Below are positions 12,688 to 23,551 of a DNA stretch of 64,000 nucleotides, piece by piece. A program made the position numbers and the translations under genes. Position 1 is the first letter of the stretch. The number at the start of each line of letters is the position of its first letter. Origin of the DNA: Flocculibacter collagenilyticus (GTDB lineage: Bacteria > Pseudomonadota > Gammaproteobacteria > Enterobacterales > Alteromonadaceae); the NCBI RefSeq assembly GCF_016469335.1, contig NZ_CP059888.1, forward strand, positions 3,909,579 to 3,973,578, read 5' to 3'. The notes under the pieces are model-generated. The model saw only the letters and a program-made list of their open reading frames with translations. It did not search any database and was not told the origin of the DNA.

Positions 12688-14577
12688 TTAGGCAGATTTA
12701 CGCAAGATCCCTTGTTTTTTCATAAAAACTAATAACAACGATATCGCAGCAGGTGTAATGCCTGAAATACGTGATGCTTTACCTACGGTTTCTGGCTGTG
12801 CGTCATTTAATTTTGCAATGACTTCGTTGGATAAACCAGACACTGACGCATAATCAAAATCGCGAGGCAATAATGTATTTTCGTGGCGTTGCTGCTTAGC
12901 AATTTCATCTAATTGACGATCAATATACCCTTGATACTTAATTTGGATCTCAGCCTGTTCCGCTGCTTGGTGGTTTTCTGGCGCGGGTCCCAATGTAGGA
13001 ATTTGCATCAACTCAAAGTAGCTCACTTCTGGACGACGAACAAGATCTTCTAAACTCGCCTCACGGGTTATTGGTGATTTGAGCAAGTTATTAACCGCAT
13101 CAATTTGTTCGTGATTTTTATGGATCCATGTATCTTTGAGTCGCTGGCGCTCTTTTTCCATCACGTCCATTTTTTCATTAAATGCAGCCCAACGTTGATC
13201 ATCAACCAAACCTAACTCACGGCCTTTTTCTGTTAAGCGAATGTCAGCATTGTCTTCACGTAACAGCAAACGATACTCTGCACGGCTAGTAAACATGCGG
13301 TAAGGTTCTTTAGTACCTAACGTTGATAAGTCATCTATCAATACGCCCATGTAAGCTTGGTCGCGACGTGGGCTCCATGCTGCTTTCTCTTGAACTTGAA
13401 GTGCCGCATTCATCCCTGCAATCAAACCTTGTGCAGCCGCTTCTTCGTAACCGGTAGTACCGTTAATTTGCCCAGCGAAGAATAGTCCACGAATAAACTT
13501 TGTTTCTAAAGATTGGTTGAGATCCCTTGGATCAAAATAATCATATTCAATCGCATAACCCGGTCGCACAATGTGTGCATTTTCAAACCCTTCCATTGAC
13601 TGAACAATTTTTACCTGCACGTCAAACGGTAAGCTTGTCGATATGCCATTAGGATAAATTTCATGGGTTGTTAACCCTTCTGGCTCAATGAAGATCTGGT
13701 GTTTGTCTTTATCTGCAAAGCGCATGACTTTGTCTTCAATAGACGGACAATATCTTGGCCCAATGCCATCAATAACACCTGCATACATTGGACTGCGATC
13801 CAAATTATTGCGGATCACATCGTGCGTTTGTTCATTGGTGTACGTGATATAACATGGGATCTGCGTTGGATGATCGCTTTGTTTACCCATAAAAGAAAAT
13901 ACAGGTGTTGGGTTATCGCCCGGCTGCGCTTGAAGCTTAGTAAAATCAATGGTTCTCGCATCAATTCGAGGGGGTGTACCTGTTTTTAAGCGATCAACAC
14001 GAAATGGTAGAGCACGTAAACGATTAGCTAATGCGATCGATGGTGGATCACCAGCACGACCACCACTAAAGTTTTCTAAACCAATGTGAATTTGACCACC
14101 TAGAAATGTTCCTACGGTTAGTACTACGGTACGCGCAGAAAACTTCAATCCCATAGTCGTTACAACACCTGTAACTTGATCGTTTTCAACAATGAGATCA
14201 TCACAAGATTGTTGGAATATTTTTAAGTTGGGTTGATTTTCTAACGTTTCTCGAATGGCTGATTTGTATAATTGGCGATCCGCTTGTGCACGAGTTGCAC
14301 GAACCGCAGGGCCTTTAGAAGAGTTGAGTGTTCGAAATTGGATCCCGGCTTTATCGATGGCTAATGCCATTGATCCACCCAGCGCATCAACTTCTTTTAC
14401 TAAATGGCCTTTACCAATACCACCGATAGCAGGGTTGCATGACATTTGACCTAACGTATCAACATTGTGTGTTAATAATAAGGTATTGACGCCCATACGT
14501 GCAGAGGCTAAGGCAGCTTCGGTACCTGCATGACCACCACCAACAACGATGACATCAAAATGTTCATGATAAAACAT
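12688..14577 (-). CDS. mnmG: tRNA U34 carboxymethylaminomethyl synthase MnmG (GidA)
   Basis: FAD enzyme that, with MnmE, places the cmnm5 group on U34 of several tRNAs. With the start at 14577 ([18 protein letters not shown]) the protein is 629 aa, the same as E. coli. A longer frame to 14631 is rejected because GGAG lies about 10 bases before 14577 and the extension is not family-like. The FAD dinucleotide motif [12 protein letters not shown] is at residues 13-24, and the two family signatures (GGRAGDPPS and GYEEAAAQG) are present. It lies directly beside oriC, as in many gammaproteobacteria. Its partner mnmE is at the other end of the window. Confidence 0.97.
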   Translation of the reverse strand: MFYHEHFDVIVVGGGHAGTEAALASARMGVNTLLLTHNVDTLGQMSCNPAIGGIGKGHLVKEVDALGGSMALAIDKAGIQFRTLNSSKGPAVRATRAQADRQLYKSAIRETLENQPNLKIFQQSCDDLIVENDQVTGVVTTMGLKFSARTVVLTVGTFLGGQIHIGLENFSGGRAGDPPSIALANRLRALPFRVDRLKTGTPPRIDARTIDFTKLQAQPGDNPTPVFSFMGKQSDHPTQIPCYITYTNEQTHDVIRNNLDRSPMYAGVIDGIGPRYCPSIEDKVMRFADKDKHQIFIEPEGLTTHEIYPNGISTSLPFDVQVKIVQSMEGFENAHIVRPGYAIEYDYFDPRDLNQSLETKFIRGLFFAGQINGTTGYEEAAAQGLIAGMNAALQVQEKAAWSPRRDQAYMGVLIDDLSTLGTKEPYRMFTSRAEYRLLLREDNADIRLTEKGRELGLVDDQRWAAFNEKMDVMEKERQRLKDTWIHKNHEQIDAVNNLLKSPITREASLEDLVRRPEVSYFELMQIPTLGPAPENHQAAEQAEIQIKYQGYIDRQLDEIAKQQRHENTLLPRDFDYASVSGLSNEVIAKLNDAQPETVGKASRISGITPAAISLLLVFMKKQGILRKSA

Positions 14578-14699
14578 AGAAACACAACTCCAACAAGTAG
14601 ATCTAAAAACAGCATTAATGAGATAACTCAAAAAGGGCGCGTATTCTACCTCTATTTTATCAGAAGATAAATGGTTAAATAATGTTCAAGTTATTTAAA

Positions 14700-15165
14700 G
14701 GATCCTACTTAATATATATAAGATCTATTTAAAGATCTTTTATTGATCTTATTATTAGATCAGACGATCTCTGTGAGTAAGTCGTTTTATTATTTTTAGA
14801 TCATAACGTTAGGTTAGATCAATTGATGTGTATTAGCTTGGATCAACAGGCAAATAAGCTGGGATCAAAAGCATGGTTTATCCACAGGGCAATAAAGTTT
14901 AGATTTGCTGCATAGGATAATAATAGGATATACATGATTAGATCGTTAACTTATGCACATATAGGTTATATACAGACTAAATCTGTTGATAACTCTGTGT
15001 TGATTGTGAAAGAAAGATCCTATTTAATCGAGATTATAAATTAATTTCTTTTAATTCAATGGTTTATTTTTATTTATGTGTCGTGTTATGAGTTGTTTTG
15101 TTGATCAGCTATGATCTGTGTATAACTACGATCAATCGCATTTTAGGAATTTACTCAATGATCGT
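14700..15165. other. oriC: Chromosomal replication origin oriC
   Basis: The 624-bp gap beside mnmG has the E. coli layout. The unwinding element holds three GATC-led AT-rich 13-mers at 14722 (GATCTATTTAAAG), 14734 and 14745 (GATCTTATTATTA). DnaA boxes follow: TTATCCACA at 14878-14886, TTATGCACA at 14951-14959, near-match TTATATACA at 14966-14974, and on the minus strand TTATCAACA (14984-14992) and TTATACACA (15117-15125). I counted 16 GATC sites between 14701 and 15163, far above chance, consistent with Dam/SeqA control. Exact borders and any IHF or Fis sites cannot be set by eye. Confidence 0.93.
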
Positions 15166-15201
15166 ATTTTTTTGTGTCTTACTGGAAATTTGTCCTAAAT
15201 A

Positions 15202-15960
15202 ATGAAAAATAGAATGAAATTGAATAGTGATCTTGGCGAAAGTTTTGGGATCTGGTCGCTGCAATCGGACGAAAAGATCATGCCGTATATTGATATGGCA
15301 AATATTGCATGCGGTTTTCATGCTTCTGATCCAAGTATTATGTTAAACACTATTCGGTTAGCGAAGCAGCATCATGTAAGTGTGGGCGCACATCCGGGAT
15401 ACCCTGATTTACAAGGGTTTGGCCGTCGGAGCATGGCATTTAGTCCCAATGAAATTTACGCATTAATACTATATCAAGTGGGAGCATTAGCTGCGCTTTG
15501 TCAGTCACAACAGGTTAAGCTGGAGTATGTTAAGCCGCATGGTGCGCTGTATCATGACATGCATCAAGATCCAGATATTTTTTGTGCAATAGTAGAGGCA
15601 ATACACGCCTACGACCCTACGTTATTTTTGTGTGTGATGGCGACAAAAGATAATGATAAGTGGGCTGCACTTGCACAGTCTTATAATATTAAATTACGGT
15701 TTGAAGCATTTGCTGATCGTGCTTATGGTGACGACGGTAAACTGATTGAACGCAGTCAATCAGGCGCTGTGTATACTGATGAAAGCCAAATATATACTCA
15801 GGCGAGTCATTTGATAAATGGCTCAGCCATCACCACATTATCTGGCAATTCATTATTACTGAATGCTTCAACCTTGTGCGTTCATGGTGATAATCCTGCT
15901 GCGATCCATGTGATTAAGCAACTCAAAGCGATGTGTGACGCTAGCAACACTGAATCATAA
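15202..15960 (+). CDS. pxpA: 5-oxoprolinase subunit A (LamB/YcsF family)
   Basis: Subunit of the bacterial PxpABC ATP-dependent 5-oxoprolinase, which opens pyroglutamate to glutamate. 252 aa with family stretches LNSDLGESFGIW, ANIACGFHASDP, SVGAHPGYPDLQGFGRR and YVKPHGALYHDM. An in-frame ATG at 15214 is an equally plausible start. It is the first gene after oriC, reading away from it. The mtfA-like gene separates it from pxpB and pxpC. Confidence 0.92.
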   Translation: MKNRMKLNSDLGESFGIWSLQSDEKIMPYIDMANIACGFHASDPSIMLNTIRLAKQHHVSVGAHPGYPDLQGFGRRSMAFSPNEIYALILYQVGALAALCQSQQVKLEYVKPHGALYHDMHQDPDIFCAIVEAIHAYDPTLFLCVMATKDNDKWAALAQSYNIKLRFEAFADRAYGDDGKLIERSQSGAVYTDESQIYTQASHLINGSAITTLSGNSLLLNASTLCVHGDNPAAIHVIKQLKAMCDASNTES

Positions 15961-16080
15961 AATAACGAGCCTTAGCTGATCACATTAAAAGTTATCTTAA
16001 CTTAGTTCAGAATAGAATAACAAGATGGCTTGTGAATCCGATTATTAGCCTTATCTCATTTATATCTGTGGTGTAACACC

Positions 16081-16935
16081 TTGCTAAATACTGGCAGGAT
16101 AAGAGAGAGTGAGTTGCAATTATTAATTATATTAGCCATTGGTATGGTTATATTAGGTTGGATTTTTGGTAAGCCTTATTGGCAAGCGTATCAACGTCAT
16201 AAAATTAAACAACAAGCCTTTCCTAAAGCGTGGCGTGAAATTATTAAACGCCGTTTTCCATATTTTAAAAAAATGCCTGCCGACTTGCAGCTACAATTAA
16301 AGAAGCATGTGCAGGTGTTTATTGCCGAAAAAACCTTTGTTGGTGGCGCTAATTTAAACATTACTGATGAAATAAAAGTCACGATCGCGCTGCAAGCATG
16401 TTTACTGCTGTTAAATCGGAAAACAAATTATTATCCGAAGTTAGAGCGGATAGTTGTATATCCTGGTGCATTTGCGAAAACGCAAAGAGAGCTGGATCAT
16501 GCCGGTTTAGAAACCGAAAGACGTACCGTTATGTTGGGCGAAAGCTGGCAATTGGGCAAAGTGATCTTATCTTGGCAAGATACAGTGGCGGGAGCTGAAG
16601 ATCCGTGTGATGGCAGTAATGTGGTTATTCATGAATTCGCCCACCAGCTAGATCAAGAAAGTGGTCATGCTAATGGAGCGCCGTTATTACCTAGCTCGAT
16701 AAATTATCAGCAGTGGTCTGATGCATTAGATCAAGCATTTAAGCAATTAAAATATCAACAGGCGACGGGGCAGGCCAGTTTGTTTGATTATTATGGCGCA
16801 ACCAATCCTGCTGAGTTTTTTGCAGTGGCATCGGAAGTGTTTTTTGAACAAACACAAGATTTTGCTCGCCATTATCCGCACATGTACCAGTTATTTTGTC
16901 GTTATTACGCGGTTGACCCTTTGCATTGGCATTAG
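16081..16935 (+). CDS. mtfA: MtfA-like M90-family zinc metallopeptidase
   Basis: Peptidase of the MtfA family; in E. coli MtfA binds and inactivates the repressor Mlc and has aminopeptidase activity. The zinc motif HEFAHQLD (HExxH) is near residue 190, with a downstream Glu in NPAEFFAVASEVFFE as a likely third ligand. Unlike E. coli MtfA, the N-terminus has a clear hydrophobic helix (LLIILAIGMVILGWIFG), suggesting membrane anchoring. The start is uncertain: TTG at 16081 or TTG at 16114. It lies inside the 5-oxoprolinase gene set, 120 bp after pxpA and 49 bp before pxpB; a functional link is not established. Confidence 0.82.
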   Translation: MLNTGRIRESELQLLIILAIGMVILGWIFGKPYWQAYQRHKIKQQAFPKAWREIIKRRFPYFKKMPADLQLQLKKHVQVFIAEKTFVGGANLNITDEIKVTIALQACLLLLNRKTNYYPKLERIVVYPGAFAKTQRELDHAGLETERRTVMLGESWQLGKVILSWQDTVAGAEDPCDGSNVVIHEFAHQLDQESGHANGAPLLPSSINYQQWSDALDQAFKQLKYQQATGQASLFDYYGATNPAEFFAVASEVFFEQTQDFARHYPHMYQLFCRYYAVDPLHWH

Positions 16936-16984
16936 TCACGAGCGACAGTATCTAATGGCTAAAGCGAATGTGAATAAACAGTAG

Positions 16985-17794
16985 GTGAATACGATTACCC
17001 AGCATAAAGCCCTCATTAACACCTTACATATTGCAGGTTTTTTAATTGAAATCCGTGTAGCTGGCGTGGATGGACTGTTGCTTTCATTTTTCAATACACA
17101 TATTGAAAACAGTCAACAAAGGTGTGGTTCTGATGTGATTAATACGATTAGTACAGGATTAAAAGCTGCTGATCCTCATTTTGTGGTTAATTTTGGCGCG
17201 TACCATCAGATACTGTTAACGTTTGATGTGATGATTTTGGATCATCTGCAGTGTGTAGAACGTTTAGCTGCATGTTTAAGCCTGGTTTTGCCTGGTGTTA
17301 ACACTCATCAGCTGATTAACGCTGAACCCATAAACGATAAGGATAACGAGCAAAGTAAATCCCATGACTCGGTACTTACTATTCCGGTTTATTATGACAA
17401 TGAAGTAGCAGCGGATCTGCTCGCGATTAGTCAAAAGTTGCAATTATCTGTCGAGCAAATCATCGAACTGCATTGCGCGCCAACTTATCATGTTGAGGCA
17501 ATAGGCTTTGCTCCTGGTTTTGGTTATCTAGCTGAATTACCTTCGCCACTACAACTCCCCAGAAAAGCCACTCCTGTTACCAATGTTGCTGCGGGCAGTG
17601 TGGCCATTGCGGGTAATAAAACTGCCATTTATCCACAGTCTTCACCAGCAGGCTGGCATGTTATTGGCCGTACGCCTGTTACTTTATTTGATCCTACAAC
17701 AGCGCCATATTCCTTATTGTCTTTAGGGTTAGCAGTGCAATTTAATGCGATTAGCCGCCATACGTTTCTCGAATTAGGAGGGCAACTTGACTAA
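16985..17794 (+). CDS. pxpB: 5-oxoprolinase subunit B (KipI family)
   Basis: 269 aa, longer than E. coli PxpB (218) because of an extended middle. The family signature is visible in the C-terminal half: VIELHCAPTYHVEAIGFAPGFGYL, LPRKATPVTNVAAGSVAIAGNKTAIYPQSSPAGWHVIGRTP. GTG at 16985 is taken as the start. The gene overlaps pxpC by 8 bp, so the two are probably translationally coupled. Confidence 0.9.
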   Translation: MNTITQHKALINTLHIAGFLIEIRVAGVDGLLLSFFNTHIENSQQRCGSDVINTISTGLKAADPHFVVNFGAYHQILLTFDVMILDHLQCVERLAACLSLVLPGVNTHQLINAEPINDKDNEQSKSHDSVLTIPVYYDNEVAADLLAISQKLQLSVEQIIELHCAPTYHVEAIGFAPGFGYLAELPSPLQLPRKATPVTNVAAGSVAIAGNKTAIYPQSSPAGWHVIGRTPVTLFDPTTAPYSLLSLGLAVQFNAISRHTFLELGGQLD

Positions 17795-18785
17795 GTCCGG
17801 TTTTCTGGTCAAACAGTCGGGCGTATATACTACGGTGCAAGACGGTGGGCGATTAAACGCTTTACCGTTAGGCGTAACAACAGGCGGTGTCATGGATGAA
17901 TATGCCTATTTATGGGCGAATCAGTTATTAGGAAACGCACTGCATACCCCGCAATTGGAAGTGACGATAGGTGGGCTGCAATTAATCGCACAAGTAGATA
18001 CCTGTGTTGTGGTAACGGGCGCACAATGCACTTTCACGATTAATGGCATAGCCAAACCGCTTTGGCATGTTCATACAATTAGCCGAGGAGACGAAATTAA
18101 ACTAGGTTATGCCAGAAGAGGTGTTTATAGTTATTTTGCAGTGATGAACGGCTTTATTTGCGCCGATATGTGGGGCAGTTGTGCTACCGTTGAGCGCGAA
18201 AAAATAGGTGGGTTTAATCAAGATGGCAGCAAAATAGCACAAGGTGATTTATTAGCCTGCCATGCGGTTGGGCTTGAGGATATGTCGGGTTTGCGCAGTC
18301 TATCACCTAAATTTATTCCACATTATTATGGTACGAATGAAAAGCAGGTATTACCGTTACGCTTGATACCCGGGTATCAATTTGATGCATTATCGCAACC
18401 AACAATGGATTATTTATTAGCGCATAGGTTTCAGGTAACCAGTCACAGCGATCGCATGGGGTATCGACTACGCGCTCAACATAACAATAGCACTAGCGCT
18501 AGCACGATTAATCCCCTGAGCAATATGAACGAGCTCACTTGCTCGCAAGGGATCAGTTTTGCCGCGGTGCAAGTTCCCCCAAGTGGTGAGCCGATTATAC
18601 TTTTAAAAGATCGCCAAACCTTAGGAGGCTATCCTGTATTAGGTAACATTTTACCTGTTGATGCTTTTAGATTAAGCCAATGCACCGCTGGTTGTACGGT
18701 GCAATTTAAACTGATTGAACCTCTGCAGGCCATAGCGATACAGCGGATTTTTTATCAGCAGTTTATGCGTAAACCTTCGAGATAA
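17787..18785 (+). CDS. pxpC: 5-oxoprolinase subunit C (KipA family)
   Basis: Biotin-dependent carboxyltransferase-like subunit that works with PxpB, 332 aa. Typical stretches are VYTTVQDGGRLNALPLGVTTGGVMDEYAYLWANQLLGN and SDRMGYRLRA, and near the C-terminus GEPIILLKDRQTLGGYPVLG. The start is TTG at 17787, supported by AGGAGGG six bases upstream. It is the last gene of the pxp set; I see no clear terminator after it. Confidence 0.92.
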   Translation: MTKSGFLVKQSGVYTTVQDGGRLNALPLGVTTGGVMDEYAYLWANQLLGNALHTPQLEVTIGGLQLIAQVDTCVVVTGAQCTFTINGIAKPLWHVHTISRGDEIKLGYARRGVYSYFAVMNGFICADMWGSCATVEREKIGGFNQDGSKIAQGDLLACHAVGLEDMSGLRSLSPKFIPHYYGTNEKQVLPLRLIPGYQFDALSQPTMDYLLAHRFQVTSHSDRMGYRLRAQHNNSTSASTINPLSNMNELTCSQGISFAAVQVPPSGEPIILLKDRQTLGGYPVLGNILPVDAFRLSQCTAGCTVQFKLIEPLQAIAIQRIFYQQFMRKPSR

Positions 18786-18861
18786 GCGATAGGCGTGTAA
18801 AATTGCCTTAAGCAACACTAAAACTAACCGTTATAAGTGATGTATTTATTATCGTTAGCCA

Positions 18862-20847
18862 CTAAATTCGATAAGTAGTGGCAAGTTGTTGTAAATTATT
18901 GGCTAAAGACGCCTGATTGTTGGCTGAATTTGATACTTGTTCCGAGCCTTGTGCAATTTGTTTGGTGGCGGAATCTATATCAGAAATATTTTTATTAATT
19001 TCGGTGGTCACACTGACTTGTTCTTCTGTTGCTGTGGCAATTTGTTCAATCATGGCATTAATGTCTGAAATGCCAGTTACTATTTCGGTCAGCGAGAATT
19101 CTATTTTTTCAGCGCTTTCAACGGTCTTTTTCACATTTTCTTGCGAGCTATCAATTTCTTTATAAGCATTATCTGCTTCTTGTTGCAGTTGGTTAATAAT
19201 GGTTTCTATCTCTACGGTGGACGTTTGGGTGCGCTGAGCTAAGGTACGCACTTCGTCGGCAACAACGGCAAAGCCTCGTCCTTGTTCTCCTGCTCGGGCG
19301 GCTTCAATGGCTGCATTCAACGCTAAGAGGTTAGTTTGTTCTGCAACACTTTTTATTACATCAATAACGGTAACAATTTGGTTGCTTGTTTCGTGTAACG
19401 TACTAATACGGCTGCCAATTTCATTTACTTGTTGCACTAAATTATCGATTGCAGTTAATGACTCACCTACAACAGTTTGGCTGTTGATGGCTTTGTTATT
19501 GGCATTTTGTGCAGTTTGAAGCGCTTGGCTTGCACTGCGCGCGACCTCTTCTACGGTTGCACTCATTTGTTCAATTGCAGTAGCAACTTGAGCGGTTTCA
19601 TCTTGCTGACTTTGTATACTAACCGTGTTGAGTTGGATGGTGGTTGCCGTTTCATTAGCTGATTCGGAAAGTTTAACACTGTTATTGCTAATTTGATCGA
19701 TAGCGCCAGCAAACGACTCTAGGGTATTATTGAGTGCCATTGCCATATTACCTAATTCGTCACGGGTATATATTTCGCTTCGTGCCGTTAAATCGTGCTC
19801 TTTAGCGACTTTCTTCAGCGTAAGTACTAAGCTATCTAGCTGTTTTAGCATCACGGTTAATATCGTATATGCAACGAACGCGGTAATCAGGATGACTATG
19901 ATCACAGTGGCAAGATTAACGAGTAATTGCGTATTCATATTGCTTAATAGGGTGTCAATTTCATTAGCAAAGTGTTCAGCAATATAGTTTTCATTATTTT
20001 TTAGTAAGTTAATGCGCTTTGTTGCCATGTCGAACCAGTAAGCCGCCTCTGTTTCATACGGGCCACTTGCCCCAATGTTAATAATGAGTTTTCTAATACG
20101 CATCACTTCTTTTACCGCATTGTCATTTAGCATTGACTGGTACTGCTGCTGAGTGGGCTGACTTGCCGACAACAAAAACTGTTGGGTGTAAATATTTTGT
20201 GCGGTAATTAAACTAATTAGCTTTTCAAAGTTATCGCTAGAGAAACGATTGTTTGCCAAGCCGCCACTTGCAACGGCGCGTTCTATGCCTGCTCGTTCTT
20301 TCGCTTCTAAAAAATTGTAGTAAGCGGTCGCAATGTTTACCGTTTCTTTTGGACTAATAGAAATAAAATAATTGGTAAATAATAAAACTGAGTGGTTGGT
20401 AGTTGTGTAATAGTTAAGTGCATCTGGCTTTGAAATAGTGAGCGCTAATATTTGTTGTCTTATGGAATCTAATTCAGCAAGCTTAGCCTGTATTTGCTTA
20501 ATAAGCGTGTTAGCTTCATCGGTGGTGCTATCAAGATGACTAATAAACTGTGAAACTTTGTTTTTTTGTGTATCTGTCAGCGCATGTTGCTGGCTTAACT
20601 CGGTCTTGAAACGTTGACCATTAGAGCCAATGTAAACTGCCGACATCCCTCTTTCTTTTTGCAGTTCGTGAACCATCGCGTTATTTAAGATAGCGAGCTG
20701 TGATAGTTCTGATATATCGTTTAACACTTGTCGCTTTTGAAAGTCAGCAATGACTTGAGTCAAACTAAAATACAAACAACCCAATAAAGGTATTAACACC
20801 AGCATGAGCAGCTTTATTTTAAAGGATAAGTTATTAATTATTTTCAT
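18862..20847 (-). CDS. Methyl-accepting chemotaxis protein with NIT sensor domain
   Basis: Transmembrane chemoreceptor of 661 aa. Helix 1 lies at about residues 11-30. The periplasmic part (about 35-300) contains [18 protein letters not shown], typical of the nitrate- and nitrite-sensing NIT domain. Helix 2 is at about 308-330 and is followed by a HAMP segment ([26 protein letters not shown]). The cytoplasmic signalling tip is the highly conserved [28 protein letters not shown] (shown in part, about 500-527), flanked by methylation helices. The ligand is inferred from the domain only. It stands alone, with no che genes nearby. Confidence 0.9.
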   Translation of the reverse strand: MKIINNLSFKIKLLMLVLIPLLGCLYFSLTQVIADFQKRQVLNDISELSQLAILNNAMVHELQKERGMSAVYIGSNGQRFKTELSQQHALTDTQKNKVSQFISHLDSTTDEANTLIKQIQAKLAELDSIRQQILALTISKPDALNYYTTTNHSVLLFTNYFISISPKETVNIATAYYNFLEAKERAGIERAVASGGLANNRFSSDNFEKLISLITAQNIYTQQFLLSASQPTQQQYQSMLNDNAVKEVMRIRKLIINIGASGPYETEAAYWFDMATKRINLLKNNENYIAEHFANEIDTLLSNMNTQLLVNLATVIIVILITAFVAYTILTVMLKQLDSLVLTLKKVAKEHDLTARSEIYTRDELGNMAMALNNTLESFAGAIDQISNNSVKLSESANETATTIQLNTVSIQSQQDETAQVATAIEQMSATVEEVARSASQALQTAQNANNKAINSQTVVGESLTAIDNLVQQVNEIGSRISTLHETSNQIVTVIDVIKSVAEQTNLLALNAAIEAARAGEQGRGFAVVADEVRTLAQRTQTSTVEIETIINQLQQEADNAYKEIDSSQENVKKTVESAEKIEFSLTEIVTGISDINAMIEQIATATEEQVSVTTEINKNISDIDSATKQIAQGSEQVSNSANNQASLANNLQQLATTYRI

Positions 20848-21010
20848 GCAGCATCCAACTCAAGTTACTTATTGTGATAACTAACTGAATTAACAGTTTA
20901 TTAGGTTAAATTCAGCGGGTTTAGTAAAAACAAGTGTAGTTGGAATTGCAGATTTTTGTATGAAACGAGGGATTAGATAGCGCGTATTTTTCTACCTAAA
21001 TGATTGAAAT

Positions 21011-21038
21011 ACCATAGCTCACGCAAGTGAGCTATGGT
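21011..21038 (-). terminator. Hairpin after the M3 peptidase gene
   Basis: ACCATAGCTCAC (21011-21022), loop GCAA, GTGAGCTATGGT (21027-21038): a perfect 12-bp stem with a stable GNRA-like loop, 20 bp past the stop. The following T-run on the minus strand is short (ATTTC), so termination may be partial. Confidence 0.65.
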
Positions 21039-21057
21039 GGTATGCATGGTGTTTCGC

Positions 21058-23253
21058 TTACAGTTTTGACGCCTTGTCTGCGACAACCAGTCCTTTTTTC
21101 TTCAGTAACGGCTCTACTTTTGCGTCACGGCCGCGGAACTTTTTAAATAAGGTAAGGGCATCATCGGTACCACCTTGAGATAAAATATTGTCGCGGAATG
21201 ATTGCGCGGTTTTTTGATCAAAAATACCGTTTTCTTTAAATGCGTCATACGTATCAGCATCAAACTGTTCTGACCAAATGTAGCTGTAATAACCAGCTGA
21301 GTAGCCACCAGAGAAAATATGGCGGAAATAAGTACTGCGATAACGCGGTGCAATTTCGTCGATTAACCCTAACTCTGCCATGGCCGCTTTTTCAAATTGT
21401 GCGGTGTCTTTTAAATCGGTTGTTTCAAGTGTATGCCAGTATAAATCTAAATACGCTGCGGCTAAATATTCAGTGGTGCCAAAGCCTTGGTTAAATTGTG
21501 CAGCAGCTTGAATTTTTTCAATCATGGCTTGTGGGATCACTTCACCGGTTTGGTAGTGTTTTGCAAATTTTGCTAGCACTTGTGGTTCTGTCATCCAGTT
21601 TTCCATTACTTGTGACGGGTACTCAACAAAGTCACGTGGTACTGCTGTGCCAGTTTGAGATTCGTACACACCATCAGACAATAAGCCATGTAAGGCATGA
21701 CCAAACTCATGGAACAATGTGCTTGCTTGATCAAAGGTAAGTAACGATGGCTGATCAGCGGTTGGGCGAGGGTAGTTTAGTACGTTAACAATAATAGGTT
21801 TGATATTTTTACCATCAACTTTATGTTGTTTACGGTATGCATTCATCCATGCGCCTGCACGTTTGCTGTCACGCACATAATGATCGGTTAAAAAGATACC
21901 TAATAAAGAGCCGTCTTTGTCGAATACTTCAAAGGTACGCACATCGTCATGGTATTTCGGTAAGTCATGACGCTCTTTTACTGTTAAGCCGAATAATTGG
22001 TTAACCGTATAAAATACGCCATCTAAAGTGGCTTCCAGTGAGAAGTAAGGACGAGTAAGTTCTTCGTCTAAATCGTATTTAGCTTTACGGATTTTTTCAG
22101 CGTAGTACCAGTGGTCCCATGCTGCAATGGTAATGTTGTCACCTTGTTTGTTAGCCAATGCTTGCATGTCTTTCACTTCAGCTTTGGCACGTGCAATGGC
22201 AGCTGGCCATACTTTATTTAACAATGCATAAGCATTTTCAGGTGTTTTAGCTGTGCGTTCTTCTAACACATAATGCGCGTGGGTTTTATAACCGAGTAAC
22301 TGGGCTTTTTCAGCACGTAATGCGGCCATTTTGGCAACAATTTCTTTATTGTCGAACTCATTATCATTGTTTGCTACGTTGGTGTACGCTTCAAACATTT
22401 GCTGGCGTAGCTCACGATTATCGGCGTAAGTAACGAATGGTGTGAAGCTAGGTCGGCTAGTTGTAAATACCCACTTACCTTCTAATCCTTGCTTTTTAGC
22501 GGTGTCGGCGGCAGCAGCAATCACGCTGTCTGACAATCCAGCTAAGTCTTCTTTCTTATCGATCACTAATTTGAAGTTTTGTACTTCTTTTAAGGCATTT
22601 TCACCAAACTCTATCGACAGCTTACTAAGCTGTTCATTTAAGCTACGCAATGTTGTTTTTTGAGTGTCGTTTAAGTTGGCACCATTACGCGTAAAGCTAA
22701 TGTAATTGTCTTTCAATAACTTAGCTTGAGCAGTGTTTAAATTTAACCTTTCTTGGTTGTCATAAACCGACTTTACACGCGCAAAGAGTTTAGCGTTTAA
22801 ATTAATATCATCGCTGTGTGAAGACAGTAATGGAGACATTTCTTTTGATAACGCCTGCATTTCATCACTGGTATTGGCAGACGTTAGGTTATAAAACACA
22901 TACTCAACTTTACTTAATAACTGACCAGCGCGCTCCATTGCTACAATCGTATTTTCAAACGTGGCTGGCGCGGTATTATTGGCAATTTGTTCAATCTCTG
23001 CTTTATGCTCGGCAATGCCTTTCATAAACGCAGGCTTGTAATGTGCCAGTTTAATTTTTTCAAATGGAGGGATGCCGTACGGTGTTTGATAATCGCTAAA
23101 AAATGGGTTGCTGATGCTCACTTCTGATAGTGTTTTGCTTGACGAAGCACTTGCAGGTGTTTCTGTTGATGTCGTTATTGTTTGTGCGGCATCATCACCA
23201 CAACCCGCAAGTAGTAATGCAGCTGCAACTGCAGAAATAGAAAGTTTTTTCAT
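21058..23253 (-). CDS. M3-family oligopeptidase lipoprotein (Dcp-like)
   Basis: Zinc metallopeptidase of the thimet oligopeptidase family, close to peptidyl-dipeptidase Dcp. It is 731 aa from the ATG at 23253. That start gives a lipoprotein signal (MKKLSISAVAAALLLAGCG, lipobox LAGC); an earlier ATG at 23280 would lengthen the N-region and is less likely. The catalytic motif TLFHEFGHALHGLLSDG (HExxH) is near residue 500. N-terminal NPFFSDYQTPYGIPPFEKIKL is typical of lipoprotein Dcp homologues in marine gammaproteobacteria. Expected in the periplasm, trimming short peptides. Confidence 0.9.
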   Translation of the reverse strand: MKKLSISAVAAALLLAGCGDDAAQTITTSTETPASASSSKTLSEVSISNPFFSDYQTPYGIPPFEKIKLAHYKPAFMKGIAEHKAEIEQIANNTAPATFENTIVAMERAGQLLSKVEYVFYNLTSANTSDEMQALSKEMSPLLSSHSDDINLNAKLFARVKSVYDNQERLNLNTAQAKLLKDNYISFTRNGANLNDTQKTTLRSLNEQLSKLSIEFGENALKEVQNFKLVIDKKEDLAGLSDSVIAAAADTAKKQGLEGKWVFTTSRPSFTPFVTYADNRELRQQMFEAYTNVANNDNEFDNKEIVAKMAALRAEKAQLLGYKTHAHYVLEERTAKTPENAYALLNKVWPAAIARAKAEVKDMQALANKQGDNITIAAWDHWYYAEKIRKAKYDLDEELTRPYFSLEATLDGVFYTVNQLFGLTVKERHDLPKYHDDVRTFEVFDKDGSLLGIFLTDHYVRDSKRAGAWMNAYRKQHKVDGKNIKPIIVNVLNYPRPTADQPSLLTFDQASTLFHEFGHALHGLLSDGVYESQTGTAVPRDFVEYPSQVMENWMTEPQVLAKFAKHYQTGEVIPQAMIEKIQAAAQFNQGFGTTEYLAAAYLDLYWHTLETTDLKDTAQFEKAAMAELGLIDEIAPRYRSTYFRHIFSGGYSAGYYSYIWSEQFDADTYDAFKENGIFDQKTAQSFRDNILSQGGTDDALTLFKKFRGRDAKVEPLLKKKGLVVADKASKL

Positions 23254-23551
23254 GTAATTCTCTGTAAATTTTATCATCATTTTTTTGGTTAGCGCACATT
23301 GGCGCTAGGCCTAACGGCATACCAAAATAGTTGTACAGGTACGGTGTTAGATATTTTATTGCAGGATATGGTGTAGCAACGAACGCACAAGCCATAACGA
23401 CTGACTTTATTATTTGAGCTTCTTGTTACCATATTTTATTAGTGGCAACCAGTTATTTGCGATAACTAACAATTTTTTGCTGTAAATGGTCAACAACTCG
23501 GCGTTGGCTCGGTTACAATAGCGCTACTCTCAATCATTAAAAGGCTTACGC

